Shown: piece by piece, positions 15,779 through 24,886 of the stretch
Numbering within the stretch: position 1 is the first letter of the stretch
Layout: each line of letters begins with the position of its first letter
Assembly: GCF_021389935.1 (NCBI RefSeq)
Contig: NZ_CP089979.1
Coordinates: 4,693,001 to 4,757,000, forward strand
Length of the DNA: 64,000 nucleotides
From: Fulvivirga ligni
GTDB lineage: Bacteria > Bacteroidota > Bacteroidia > Cytophagales > Cyclobacteriaceae
Direction: 5' to 3'
Notes under the pieces: model-generated
Database searches by the model: none
Seen by the model: the letters and a program-made list of their open reading frames with translations, nothing else
Told to the model about the DNA's origin: nothing
Translations under genes and position numbers: made by a program

Positions 15779-16870
15779 TTATAGCGCTGCCCTTATTTTT
15801 TCTACCGCTTCTTCTCTTTCTTCCTCATCTGCAGGATCTTCTAATGGCTCATCTCTAGGTAACTCAGGCATATGAGCTAACTCTATATACATGGGAAAAT
15901 GATCTGAACCAATGCCTGGTAATCTTTTGATATCCAGAAGCTTGAAATCATTGCTATGAAACACATGGTCTAATGGCCATCTTAATAATGGGATCTTAGC
16001 ATGGAAAGTATTAAAGAACCCTCTACCCTTTCTTGGGTCTAACAAACGGCTGATTCTTTGGAAGATTCTGGTACTGTGAGACCAGGCCACATCATTCAGA
16101 TCACCCGCCACAATTACGGGACCTTCTACTTGCTCCACTTCCTTAGCTACCAAGTATAATTCAGCATCTCTCTCGGTAGATCTTTCATTCTCAGTAGGAC
16201 TTGGCGGTTCCGGATGGATGGCATAGAGTTTCACCATCTGACCATTCTCTAATTTTACATAGGTATGAATAGAAGGAATTCCTTCTTCTACCATAAACTT
16301 TATTTCAGAACATTGTAGCTCAAGTTTAGAATACAGAAGAATTCCATACGTATTATCCAGCGGATACTTAATGGTGTAAGGATAGTAGTTATCTATTTCT
16401 TTTATTCCCTCTTCCCATTTCATGTCAGTCTCCACTGCAATCAGAACATCTGGCTGTACATCTTTTACCACCTCTACCAACCTGTGATATTCCTCGTTAA
16501 ATTGGTAAACATTGCTCATCATAATACTTAATGAACTACCTTCCTTTGGGCTGGTAATCCTTTGCGATTCCTTATTGGCAATCCAGGTATAAGGGAAGAC
16601 TATAATACATTCATAAACCGTAGCTGCGGTGAGTCCTATTACCAATACAAAATGCCACCATTTGTCATACTCAAGGAACCAAATAGTGCCTAATAGTGAG
16701 AGCATTCCAAATACAGCCAGCTGAGCTTGAGGGAAATCAAAAACGCGAATCCACCATGCATCTTTCTTTATCAGCTTGATAAAGCTGCTGACTATGGTGA
16801 TTACTGCCAGAATAGTTATTAGTATTTTCACAATGATATTATTTTGAGGAATTATCTCCACGTTTAACAC
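15779..16870 (-). CDS. Membrane-anchored endonuclease/exonuclease/phosphatase (EEP) family protein
   Basis: The 363-residue protein has three hydrophobic segments near the N-terminus (about 11-29, 48-65 and 70-90) and then an EEP domain (about 107-335). Visible catalytic features are the N in MMSNVYQFN, E in AVETDMKWE, H in AIHPEPPSP, the G-D-L-N motif (VAGDLNDVAWS) and the final S-D-H (GIGSDHFPMYIEL). The C-terminus is acidic (EDPADEEEREEAVEKI). The layout resembles YafD-like proteins, which are membrane proteins of unknown substrate. EEP enzymes cleave phosphodiesters in nucleic acids or lipids, so the exact reaction is open. Confidence 0.82.
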   Translation of the reverse strand: MLNVEIIPQNNIIVKILITILAVITIVSSFIKLIKKDAWWIRVFDFPQAQLAVFGMLSLLGTIWFLEYDKWWHFVLVIGLTAATVYECIIVFPYTWIANKESQRITSPKEGSSLSIMMSNVYQFNEEYHRLVEVVKDVQPDVLIAVETDMKWEEGIKEIDNYYPYTIKYPLDNTYGILLYSKLELQCSEIKFMVEEGIPSIHTYVKLENGQMVKLYAIHPEPPSPTENERSTERDAELYLVAKEVEQVEGPVIVAGDLNDVAWSHSTRIFQRISRLLDPRKGRGFFNTFHAKIPLLRWPLDHVFHSNDFKLLDIKRLPGIGSDHFPMYIELAHMPELPRDEPLEDPADEEEREEAVEKIRAAL

Positions 16871-16911
16871 ACTCTATCCGAATATGTTATCAGAATTTAA
16901 GGTTTTTTAAC

Positions 16912-16927
16912 TGGCACGAAATTTCCA
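16912..16927 (+). promoter_or_regulatory. Near-consensus sigma-54 promoter-like sequence
   Basis: TGGCACGAAATTTCCA fits the -24/-12 consensus TGGCACG-N4-TTGCA at all fixed positions but one: the -12 element reads TTCCA rather than TTGCA. It lies 25 bp upstream of the TTG start at 16952. A sigma-54 activator is encoded in the same region (12902). The mismatch falls on an important G, so activity is uncertain. Confidence 0.25.
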
Positions 16928-16951
16928 GTTATAATAGAAAATTCACACAAC

Positions 16952-18589
16952 TTGTCTAAGAAAAACCGCACTAGCAAAATTTTGATCATTACCACAGTGG
17001 TAATCATTTCATTAGCCGCCATTGGCATCTTCCTCCTCAGGCAATACGCTAATCCTTATGTAAGAAATAAAATAACTGAGCAGCTAGATTCTCTGGAGCA
17101 AAGCCCGTTACAGCTGAAGTATGACTCTTTCACCCTGGACATCAGTGCAGGTCATTTTGCTATTATGAACGCTTCCATCAAATCGGAAAGTGATAGTACT
17201 AATACTTATGAAGTTAAGTTCGACAGGTTGGTGCTCAATGGCTTTGGTGTATTCTCTTATCTACTCAATAAGAAAATATCAATTAATGATTTCAAGATTC
17301 AGTCTCCAGAAATCATAATAACTCAAAGGACTCAAAACAAGCAAGATAGCATCAAAAGCAAACCGCCTGCTGGCTTGCCATACATTAAAATTAAACATTT
17401 CGACATATCAGACGGAACTATAAAAATCATTAATGCTGATACCAGTGCAAGTGCCACGCTGCTTACTGCAGATTTCAAAATAAACATGACCAAACTTTAT
17501 ACTGATTCTACAGAAGCACATACCTATAAGTACTTTGATATAGATGAATCAGACATTGTTTTTTCAAACATCACCTTCACTCCTGACAGTATATATAAGT
17601 ATAAATTACAAAAGGCGGAAGTGCGCTTAGATAAGAAAAGCTTAACCTTAGACTCCATAGATATAGCTTCTAATTATGAGAAGTTTAAACTGGGCAGAGA
17701 AGTAGGGTATGAAATTGATTGGATGGATGTATCCATTCCTTCTATTAACTTCAAAAATATAGACTTCAAAAAGGCTATTAATGACACATCATACCATATA
17801 GGCTCTATAACTATCAATGACCTTACAGCCCTGATATTCAGGGATAAAAGATTACGTTTCCCTGAAAAACCGAATACTAAATTATTAAAGGAGACTCTGG
17901 CGTCACTCACTACTAAGATTAGAATAGATACTATTATGGTAAAGAAAGCGAACATAGAATATCAGGAGTTTGTAAAGCAGGCTTATGGCCCCGGCCATGT
18001 TTCTTTTAATAATCTATACGCCAGCTTCTATAATTTTGCTAATACAGATAGTTTATTTCTGGATTCTGTAAAGCACACGGCCTATATGGACGCGCAGTGT
18101 AAAATCATGGGACAAGGACTTTTAAAAGCCTCCTTTACTTTCCCTCTTAACAATCAAGGGCCTACCTATGCTGCCAAGGGCAGCTTGGGAGCCATGGATT
18201 TAACTCAGTTCAACCCTATGCTGGAGTACGTAGGTTTTACCAGAATTAAAGAAGGGCAACTTCATCATTTGGACTTCAATTTCACTTATAATAATAACAA
18301 ATCTGATGGTGAGATGTATTTTGAATACGAAGGCCTCAAAATCAGCACCTTAGATAAAGAAAATCATACTAGTGAAGGCCTGGGAGAAAGCATAAAGACC
18401 TTTATAGCTAACACCTTTGTGGTGAAAACCAATAACATGAAGGACGATGGCAAATTCAGAGTAGGTAAAATAGAATTTGAGAGAGATAAAAAGAAATCTA
18501 TCCTCAACTATTGGTGGAAGTCACTACTCACCGGCTTTAGATCCAGCACTGGAATAGAAGCTCCTGAAGAGAGAATTGATATTAACTAA
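16952..18589 (+). CDS. AsmA/DUF748-like envelope protein
   Basis: The 545-residue protein has one N-terminal membrane helix (about 10-29) and a long beta-rich region with repeated amphipathic strand pairs, such as LQLKYDSFTLDISAGHF, IKIKHFDISDGTIKI and MVKKANIEYQEF. This is the pattern of AsmA/TamB/DUF748 proteins, which form periplasmic grooves and are linked to lipid transport or outer-membrane homeostasis in other bacteria. The start is TTG; no in-frame ATG precedes the helix. It is monocistronic, with a strong terminator after it. A second, shorter DUF748-like gene is at 23817. The role is inferred from the fold pattern only. Confidence 0.65.
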   Translation: MSKKNRTSKILIITTVVIISLAAIGIFLLRQYANPYVRNKITEQLDSLEQSPLQLKYDSFTLDISAGHFAIMNASIKSESDSTNTYEVKFDRLVLNGFGVFSYLLNKKISINDFKIQSPEIIITQRTQNKQDSIKSKPPAGLPYIKIKHFDISDGTIKIINADTSASATLLTADFKINMTKLYTDSTEAHTYKYFDIDESDIVFSNITFTPDSIYKYKLQKAEVRLDKKSLTLDSIDIASNYEKFKLGREVGYEIDWMDVSIPSINFKNIDFKKAINDTSYHIGSITINDLTALIFRDKRLRFPEKPNTKLLKETLASLTTKIRIDTIMVKKANIEYQEFVKQAYGPGHVSFNNLYASFYNFANTDSLFLDSVKHTAYMDAQCKIMGQGLLKASFTFPLNNQGPTYAAKGSLGAMDLTQFNPMLEYVGFTRIKEGQLHHLDFNFTYNNNKSDGEMYFEYEGLKISTLDKENHTSEGLGESIKTFIANTFVVKTNNMKDDGKFRVGKIEFERDKKKSILNYWWKSLLTGFRSSTGIEAPEERIDIN

Positions 18590-18609
18590 TCGCTGACTTA
18601 GAAAAGGGT

Positions 18610-18659
18610 ATAAACAAAGAAGGCTGAATCAATCACTTGATTCAGCCTTCTTTGTTTAT
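18610..18659. terminator. Long perfect intrinsic terminator, bidirectional
   Basis: A 23-bp perfect stem (18610-18632 and 18637-18659) with a TCAC loop has A-rich outer sequence on one side and T-rich on the other. It sits between the convergent AsmA-like gene and the operon ending with the 58-residue membrane protein, and should stop transcription from both directions. Confidence 0.9.
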
Positions 18660-18669
18660 CAGCAGATAT

Positions 18670-18846
18670 TTAATACTCCTTCTGAACGCCCTTGCGTTCC
18701 TCAGCCTTAATATCTGTCACTTTGTTAGACTTATGCCTTCCGGCATCTTTATCTCTCTTTCTTCTAATGATAAACATAATACCAAACAGTACTACTACTG
18801 ATATGGCTACGTATAATATAATTATTGCTATTCCTGAAAATTCCAT
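18670..18846 (-). CDS. Predicted 58-residue single-helix membrane protein
   Basis: ATG 18846 opens a 58-codon frame: one N-terminal helix (about 4-27, IAIIIILYVAISVVVLFGIMF-like) followed by a very basic tail (RRKRDKDAGRHKSNK) and a charged end. It starts 10 bp after the stop of the DUF6268-like gene and ends just before the terminator, so it is probably the last gene of the operon headed by the 1248-residue lipoprotein. I do not recognise a family. The helix plus positive patch predicts a cytoplasmic C-terminus. Confidence 0.6.
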   Translation of the reverse strand: MEFSGIAIIILYVAISVVVLFGIMFIIRRKRDKDAGRHKSNKVTDIKAEERKGVQKEY

Positions 18847-18856
18847 AATCTGTTAT

Positions 18857-19879
18857 TTATTCGTCTAAAAATAGATTTTTTAATGTCTTAGTCGGTGTTA
18901 AGAATATTGTGAAGTCAAAATATGGTCCTGGCTGCACTGTGTTCTCAATGACATTGTTATTATTAAATGAGTTATCCTCTGAGATGTCAAATCTGTAGTT
19001 AATTCTATAGCCGGCTGATACACCGATCCAGATGAAATCATAAAGCGCTCTTTCATAGCTTATTGAGGGCAGAATATCTGATCTTCTAAGCTGCAAATCG
19101 TTAAATCTGGCTAGCTGCTCTTCTTCTAGCGCTATGTTATAACTGGCACCTTGCACCTCATATCCCAAGAAAAATCGAGACTTTTCATTTGGGTTATAGC
19201 GGACATGGAAGTTAGCCGGTATTTTAGATTCAAAGCCCCATTTTTCGTTCCAGGTTTTATTCCAAACAAAGACAGGATAAATACCCGGCTGACCAAGATC
19301 ATAGCTTAGGTAAAGTCCTATTCCGTAAGAGTTGTTTTCATTCTTTTGCCATCCGTAAACTGCGGCCAAAGAGTAGTTAGCAAACTCATATATAGGAATA
19401 TCTTTCTTTCCCAGATCTCCATTAAAAGCGGTAGAGGTCCTTATGTAGATATAATGTTTTTTATCAAGCGCGTGGTTATAGTAGAATTTGATCTCTCTGG
19501 AACGTAAATCCTTTTCTTCCAATGCTCTGTACAAAGCATAATCCTTGTAATCATCTCCCTTAAACTCATATTCATTTTGGGCGTAATCAAAACCTACAAT
19601 GAAATTGGTTCTATCTCTTAAAATGATGGGGATTTTAATTTTAAAAAGTATTCTGTTTAATTGAGACACTGTAGTTTCAGCATCTCCCAAGCCATCTAAA
19701 TTACTTTTACTTTCAAGGTCGTAACCTATTACCGGCGAATAGCTAAACAGAATACCTCTGGGCATCATATTAGTTACACTGGGAGATGGCCAATCTTCTT
19801 TATCGTCATCATCCTCCTGCTGTGCTGAAGCGTTTACATACACTAATGTGCACAAAAACAACAATGCTAATTTTCTCAT
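18857..19879 (-). CDS. Outer-membrane beta-barrel protein, DUF6268-like
   Basis: The 340-residue protein has a signal peptide (MRKLALLFLCTLVYVNASAQ) and an acidic N-terminus. It then has alternating amphipathic strands (for example RTNFIVGFDYAQNEYEF, YGIGLYLSYDLG, WIGVSAGYRINYRFD) and ends near FDFTIFLTPT. The pattern fits an outer-membrane barrel and resembles DUF6268 proteins, though I cannot confirm the family by search. Its start lies 4 bp after the stop of the metallophosphoesterase/barrel lipoprotein at 19884, so the two are likely made together and may work together. Confidence 0.65.
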   Translation of the reverse strand: MRKLALLFLCTLVYVNASAQQEDDDDKEDWPSPSVTNMMPRGILFSYSPVIGYDLESKSNLDGLGDAETTVSQLNRILFKIKIPIILRDRTNFIVGFDYAQNEYEFKGDDYKDYALYRALEEKDLRSREIKFYYNHALDKKHYIYIRTSTAFNGDLGKKDIPIYEFANYSLAAVYGWQKNENNSYGIGLYLSYDLGQPGIYPVFVWNKTWNEKWGFESKIPANFHVRYNPNEKSRFFLGYEVQGASYNIALEEEQLARFNDLQLRRSDILPSISYERALYDFIWIGVSAGYRINYRFDISEDNSFNNNNVIENTVQPGPYFDFTIFLTPTKTLKNLFLDE

Positions 19880-19883
19880 ATTA

Positions 19884-22800
19884 TTAAAATAAAAATCCGG
19901 CGGTAAATGTTACGAGTTGATCTTCTTTAGAGATGCCGTATGACCCTGATAGTAAGAAGATTTCAAAGAAATGAAGGTAAACACCTGGTCCATAAGCCCT
20001 GTGCATTTTGTCTGAGCTACCGTCCTTACTCCACACCCTGGCCTGGTCATAGAAACCAAAAAGGCCCACATTACCATTAAGAAGGTTGTTTCGAAGGTTG
20101 AAAAGCTTAAATCTTACTTCATTATTATTGTAAAAGCTGGTTTTACCCGCAAATCTGGTTCTTCTAAAGCCTCGTAGATTATCCAGATTACCTACAAAGT
20201 TAGAATGGTAGAAATAGTAGTCTCCCACGTTGGTGGCCGCTCCTACCCTGGATGCAAAGGTTAATTTGAAAGGTAAATTTGGTGTGAAGTATACTGATAA
20301 ATCAGTGCTGTATTTAGTAAACTCAGCATAATCACCATTTAGCTCATGGTAATAACTGATTTCATTCCTCCACTTAATTCCTTTTTCAGGATTAACAGGG
20401 TGATCTGCCAGTGCCGTCTCTGTAAAGAACTTGAACCCACCAAAAGATTTTCCTTCTAAAGTGACTACATCCTGATTAGCTATTTCGGTAGATAAGATAT
20501 TGTCATCATTCTCTTCCACATCCTGATACTCATAATTAGGACCAATACCTGCCTTAAACACAGGGCTGAATCTCTTCACTATTGATGGGTTCACTCTGAT
20601 GCTGTTCAAATGTATTCTGTAGAAATCAATATCCTTATCGTTCTCGGTTTCATTTCCTTGCCCAAAGTAGTTAAATACATACTTCGGTCCATTGGCTTCT
20701 GCGTCTAATGTCAAATCCCACTTATGCCCGAATAATGAACTAAAAACTCCATTATATCTAAAGTTAAAAGCTGAGGTGTTGATGGCATAATTGGCTACTA
20801 TGCTATGGCTGGTCTTGAACGGATCTTTTCTAAACCCATGGCGAGTAATCTTCACGCCGCCACCGAGATACATACCATCATCAACATTATATTCTATAAA
20901 TAACTTCGGACCAGTATAATCATAGGTGTAACTGTTTCTTTCATAAGAGTTTACCCATTCATGCTTAGATGTAATGATGCGTGTTTCACTACCACCTTTC
21001 ATGTTCTTCTCATTATCGTCTTTGTCATAAAAGATGGTCATCCTACCTGGTCCTGCCACATGAGATTCATCTATAAACTCGTCTTCTTTCTCTTTACCCC
21101 CAACTACTCTAATCTTTATGCCTTTTTTTACATCACCAGTGATTTCGAATTTATCTTCGCCATCTCTACCGAAAAGTCTAATCTCTTCTGTTTCTTTAGT
21201 CTTAAAGTTTCTTGAATAAATTTTCTTATCTACCTCACCATCTTTAAAAGTCTTAAATACCTCCACTAGTGTTTCGTCATCGTTCAGCCTTTGTACTTTA
21301 AAGTATTCATGCTTATTGCTACCCACTACGTTCACCTCCTCAGCCAGATAGTCATAATACTCTTCAGCATATTCCTTCAACTTATCTCTTCTAGATTTAA
21401 GTTTAGCTGCAATCTCAGGCCCAGAAATCGGGTAAACCTCCTCCGGAAGTTCTTTCACCGCCTTATCAATCACCTCATTAGTAAGCTCACTCTGAATATC
21501 ACTCACGGTCTTTAGCCAGTCTTCTCTTGAAAGCTCACTAAGCACAGCGTGATCCAGGTTTCTGGCAGAAAAATTAATACCTAGCACATCAGATATTTCA
21601 TAATCGAAATTGCTAAAATTCCTAAAGGCCCATTTTCTACTTAAAATCCAGGGAATAACTCCATCATATAGCACAAAAACCTGATCTCTATCTCGTGGTA
21701 CTGGTCTGTAAATTGACCCTTTTCCTTCTTTGTCATATTCAGCCCATCTCCATTGGTCATCATGACGATCCCAGTCACCAATCAGCATATCAAACAAGCG
21801 AGATTTTAGATACATCTGGTCATCTATCTCATTGTCATTATCCTCTTCCAGGTGTTCAAACAGCGTTTCTGTGCTTACTATATTTTTTGAGTATCCAAAT
21901 CTTTTATAAGCACTTAAGTCTTCATCTGGCCTGATTTCCATAAGCCCCATTCTACCACCAAAATCATTGATATAAGGACCTAAATACGGTGTATATGGTG
22001 TATAAAATACCTTAGGGCTTGTGTGATATATGCCCACAGCCTCAGCCATATCTGGCACAGCTAATGCTCCATAAGGATGCGCTGTACTAATCTGATCTTT
22101 TACCAAATCATTCACCCAGGTATCCTGAAAAACCTCAGGTATAGCTCCAGAAGGAAATTTATCAATTGATCTCAGGTTATATTGAATGCTATCTTCACTC
22201 ATAAAGCGAATAGAGATAGTCTGCTTTCCTCCTCCTTTTTTAACAGGCTTTAAGCCTCCTTTATATGTTTTGATATCGATATATGGAATAGTTACCGGAG
22301 TAGTCCATTCTTTCCTATAATGATCTCCCAAGAAGAAACGACCAAACTTGCTCATATCATAGCTGGTGTTGGCGGCCATAGTCCTGGTACTATCTCTGTA
22401 ATCTGGTACTTCTTCATCCTTGGCAGATTCTGTTTCTTCAGGATTAAGGGCGTATAAGGAACTTCTAAAGGTGAGCTCACCTTCAGGGTTCTGCTCATCT
22501 GCGGTATAAAAATCTACCCAAGCCTGGCCATTTTTATAGTAAGTGATCTTCGCAAAACCGGGGGTTTGTTGTACGTATGCAGCTCCGAAACCTCTTGCAG
22601 CATAGTTCGATTTAGAAGCTGCACCACTAATGATCTCGTGCATTAAGCCACTTTTATGCATCTGAAGGTTATGATCATGACCTGACGCATAAACAACGTT
22701 CTCTCGCTGCTCAATGATTGACATCACAGCCTTTTTATATTCTTGGAAATCAGAGTTCGGAATATCCTGAGGGCTGGCTCCTGATTTTCTTAAAATAGGA

Positions 22801-23630
22801 TAAATAGAACCTATTACCGGCAAAGGAAAATACAAATAATCTCTCACTAGTCTTAGTGGAAATATATTATCCATCAGGTTATAATGCCCACCATGATTAC
22901 CATTACTGATTACAGGGTGATGAGCTGCCAACACCACGTGCTTGCCGTCATTTCTTCTGATCATATCTTCAAGCTGAATGATAAAATCCAGCTTATCTTC
23001 TACCTGACACCCATTTTCCGGGGCTCTTGGCTTGTCAAATTTTCTTAACCACCATTCGGTATCCACCACAATAATTACCAGATCATCTCCCACTGGCACC
23101 TCTACCGGGCCTGCGCATCCGTTATCTGGTAAGAACACATTTTGATGGTGTTCTTTTAGATATTCTTCAACATATTCTTCCTGTCGGTTTACTCTTTCAA
23201 GGCCTTCTGATCCACTTTTATCCCAATCATGGTTGCCAGGCACGAAAATGATCCTACCACCATAACCCTCAGTAACATCCATCTGCATTTTAATGATATC
23301 TTCCTTCTCCTCTCTGTTGTAAGCAGATTCTTCTGGCAAGCCACGTTCATATATGTTATCACCTAAAAAGATTACTGAACTTGCAGAGTCCTTCTCATTT
23401 GCCAGGTTCTTCTTAAGCAGCGTAAGAAGTGGATTCATTTTATCGGTGGGTACATCACCACCGTCACCAATAAGATACACAGTGTGTGTTATCTCAGCAT
23501 CAGGCTGTTGCTTACCTGACCAATCGCGATAATGTTTTCCGTAATAAGGTTTTATAGTATTGCAAGAAGTGAGTACAAAAACTAAAAGGGCTAAGTAAGA
23601 TAGGTATTTCGTTAAGTATTGTTTCGACAT
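19884..23630 (-). CDS. Lipoprotein: metallophosphoesterase + kinase-like domain + BamA/TamA-type barrel
   Basis: The 1248-residue polypeptide begins with a lipoprotein signal (lipobox LTSC, C23). Residues about 48-340 are a calcineurin-like metallophosphoesterase: GDGGD, FLGDNIYERG (D91, N92), GNHDWD (133-137), HHPV and GHDHN (318-321). After a linker, residues about 428-760 match the stand-alone protein at 982-2196, with DWDRH at 619-623 and PRDRD at 645-649. From about 880 to the end there are surface-antigen/BamA-like strands (VEYNVDDGMYLGGGVK, EISYYHELNG, LRGFRRTRFAG, GVYLHFFEIF) ending in TAGFLF with a terminal Phe. The substrate of each enzymatic part is unknown. It heads an operon with a barrel gene and a small membrane protein. 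Confidence 0.85.
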   Translation of the reverse strand: MSKQYLTKYLSYLALLVFVLTSCNTIKPYYGKHYRDWSGKQQPDAEITHTVYLIGDGGDVPTDKMNPLLTLLKKNLANEKDSASSVIFLGDNIYERGLPEESAYNREEKEDIIKMQMDVTEGYGGRIIFVPGNHDWDKSGSEGLERVNRQEEYVEEYLKEHHQNVFLPDNGCAGPVEVPVGDDLVIIVVDTEWWLRKFDKPRAPENGCQVEDKLDFIIQLEDMIRRNDGKHVVLAAHHPVISNGNHGGHYNLMDNIFPLRLVRDYLYFPLPVIGSIYPILRKSGASPQDIPNSDFQEYKKAVMSIIEQRENVVYASGHDHNLQMHKSGLMHEIISGAASKSNYAARGFGAAYVQQTPGFAKITYYKNGQAWVDFYTADEQNPEGELTFRSSLYALNPEETESAKDEEVPDYRDSTRTMAANTSYDMSKFGRFFLGDHYRKEWTTPVTIPYIDIKTYKGGLKPVKKGGGKQTISIRFMSEDSIQYNLRSIDKFPSGAIPEVFQDTWVNDLVKDQISTAHPYGALAVPDMAEAVGIYHTSPKVFYTPYTPYLGPYINDFGGRMGLMEIRPDEDLSAYKRFGYSKNIVSTETLFEHLEEDNDNEIDDQMYLKSRLFDMLIGDWDRHDDQWRWAEYDKEGKGSIYRPVPRDRDQVFVLYDGVIPWILSRKWAFRNFSNFDYEISDVLGINFSARNLDHAVLSELSREDWLKTVSDIQSELTNEVIDKAVKELPEEVYPISGPEIAAKLKSRRDKLKEYAEEYYDYLAEEVNVVGSNKHEYFKVQRLNDDETLVEVFKTFKDGEVDKKIYSRNFKTKETEEIRLFGRDGEDKFEITGDVKKGIKIRVVGGKEKEDEFIDESHVAGPGRMTIFYDKDDNEKNMKGGSETRIITSKHEWVNSYERNSYTYDYTGPKLFIEYNVDDGMYLGGGVKITRHGFRKDPFKTSHSIVANYAINTSAFNFRYNGVFSSLFGHKWDLTLDAEANGPKYVFNYFGQGNETENDKDIDFYRIHLNSIRVNPSIVKRFSPVFKAGIGPNYEYQDVEENDDNILSTEIANQDVVTLEGKSFGGFKFFTETALADHPVNPEKGIKWRNEISYYHELNGDYAEFTKYSTDLSVYFTPNLPFKLTFASRVGAATNVGDYYFYHSNFVGNLDNLRGFRRTRFAGKTSFYNNNEVRFKLFNLRNNLLNGNVGLFGFYDQARVWSKDGSSDKMHRAYGPGVYLHFFEIFLLSGSYGISKEDQLVTFTAGFLF

Positions 23631-23646
23631 GCGGTATTGTTAATTT

Positions 23647-23658
23647 ATTACCGGTAAT
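23647..23658. promoter_or_regulatory. Perfect 12-bp palindrome upstream of the large lipoprotein gene
   Basis: ATTACCGGTAAT is a perfect palindrome centred 22 bp upstream of the ATG at 23630. Its position in the untranslated leader or core promoter would let a dimeric regulator block expression. No matching regulator can be assigned. It could also be chance, as it is short. Confidence 0.3.
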
Positions 23659-23816
23659 GCAAATACCATGTCGAACAGGGTAAGTATTATTAAAAGATAC
23701 TTTAAATAAAGTAATGGCAATTTTTAGTATCGTACCATTAGTCTTTTAAGAGGAAAATAGGGGAAATTGGGAAATACAAGGTGTGGAAATGAGTCTACAC
23801 CTTGCAGGTAGAGAAA

Positions 23817-24884
23817 TTACTTCTTCTCTTTCACATCTTCGAAAGAAACAGAATCATCAGTCTTCTTCTGGAAAGCTTGAATGAACGCATTCTTGAAAAT
23901 ATTACCGATTGTAGGCCAAATTTTAGTTTTAGGATTATTCAGGTCGCCTTTCATAGGTATTTTGGTAGCAAACTGATCATGAGGATGATTCTCAAATATA
24001 TCCACTACCAACCCTGCAAAACTCTCCCACAATAGCTTTAAAGGCTTCTTCTTATCTTCAGAGAAATCTACTATTTTAAGATCATTCATCACAGGCTTCA
24101 CATAACCTTCCAATAGACCATCTGACACGGCCATTTCACTGTAGAGGTTAAAGGTTCCTTTTTCAAAATCCAGCTTAGCATAAGCCTCTGCAAAATCATT
24201 TAAAGCAGGCATATTAACGCCCTCAAGCTTAGCAGTTAAATCAAAATCCGGAATTTGCTTTAATAGGTTAGCCTTAACATCCACTCTTAAAACACCTCCA
24301 CCTATAGAGGTACCGGATGCAGTGATAGTACTTGGCAACTTTCCTTCTTCATGGTCTGCATTGCCCAGATTTGTAGCTAAAAGATGTAAGCTATCAATTG
24401 AAATATTTACTTCTGGCTTACTTGAGAAATCTCTATAAACCAACTGGCCATTAACCACTTCAAATCGGTTTACCTGTAGAGGCATTAATTGTTTTATAGG
24501 TTCAGTCCAATCTGTTTCCGTACCGGTTTGCTCTGCCTGGCTGCTATCTGCTACTGCCACCACAAAGTTTACTTGTGGGTTCACTAACTCCAGCTCACCT
24601 ACTATTTTACCTTTAAAAAGGGCTCCCCACTGCACACTTAAGTCTATCATATCGATATCTAAAAATGGCACTGGAATCTCTTCTCCTGTCTTTTCTAACT
24701 TCAGCTTTTTAATCTGATAAGCGCCTCTGTATAAATGAATATCTACATCTTCGATAGAACCTTTGTAACCAGGTATATCATCCAAAACCTTGTTTACATA
24801 ATCCGTCACCCAGAAAGGAAGATATATTCTTACCCCTATAAGAATGGCCAAAATGATTAATATTATTTTGAATGACTTTTTCAT
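23817..24884 (-). CDS. DUF748-like envelope protein
   Basis: The 355-residue protein has an N-terminal helix (about 5-22) followed by GSIEDVDIHLYRGAYQIKKLKLEKTG and IDMIDLSVQWGALFKGKIVGELELVNPQVNFVV, the opening pattern of DUF748/AsmA-like proteins. Later sections carry more strand pairs (FEVVNGQLVYRDF, KGTFNLYSEMAVSDG). Such proteins are anchored in the inner membrane with the body in the periplasm and are associated with envelope maintenance. It starts 2 bp after the YihY-like gene and is the last gene of the USP-AI-2E-YihY operon. Confidence 0.75.
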   Translation of the reverse strand: MKKSFKIILIILAILIGVRIYLPFWVTDYVNKVLDDIPGYKGSIEDVDIHLYRGAYQIKKLKLEKTGEEIPVPFLDIDMIDLSVQWGALFKGKIVGELELVNPQVNFVVAVADSSQAEQTGTETDWTEPIKQLMPLQVNRFEVVNGQLVYRDFSSKPEVNISIDSLHLLATNLGNADHEEGKLPSTITASGTSIGGGVLRVDVKANLLKQIPDFDLTAKLEGVNMPALNDFAEAYAKLDFEKGTFNLYSEMAVSDGLLEGYVKPVMNDLKIVDFSEDKKKPLKLLWESFAGLVVDIFENHPHDQFATKIPMKGDLNNPKTKIWPTIGNIFKNAFIQAFQKKTDDSVSFEDVKEKK

Positions 24885-24886
24885 AA

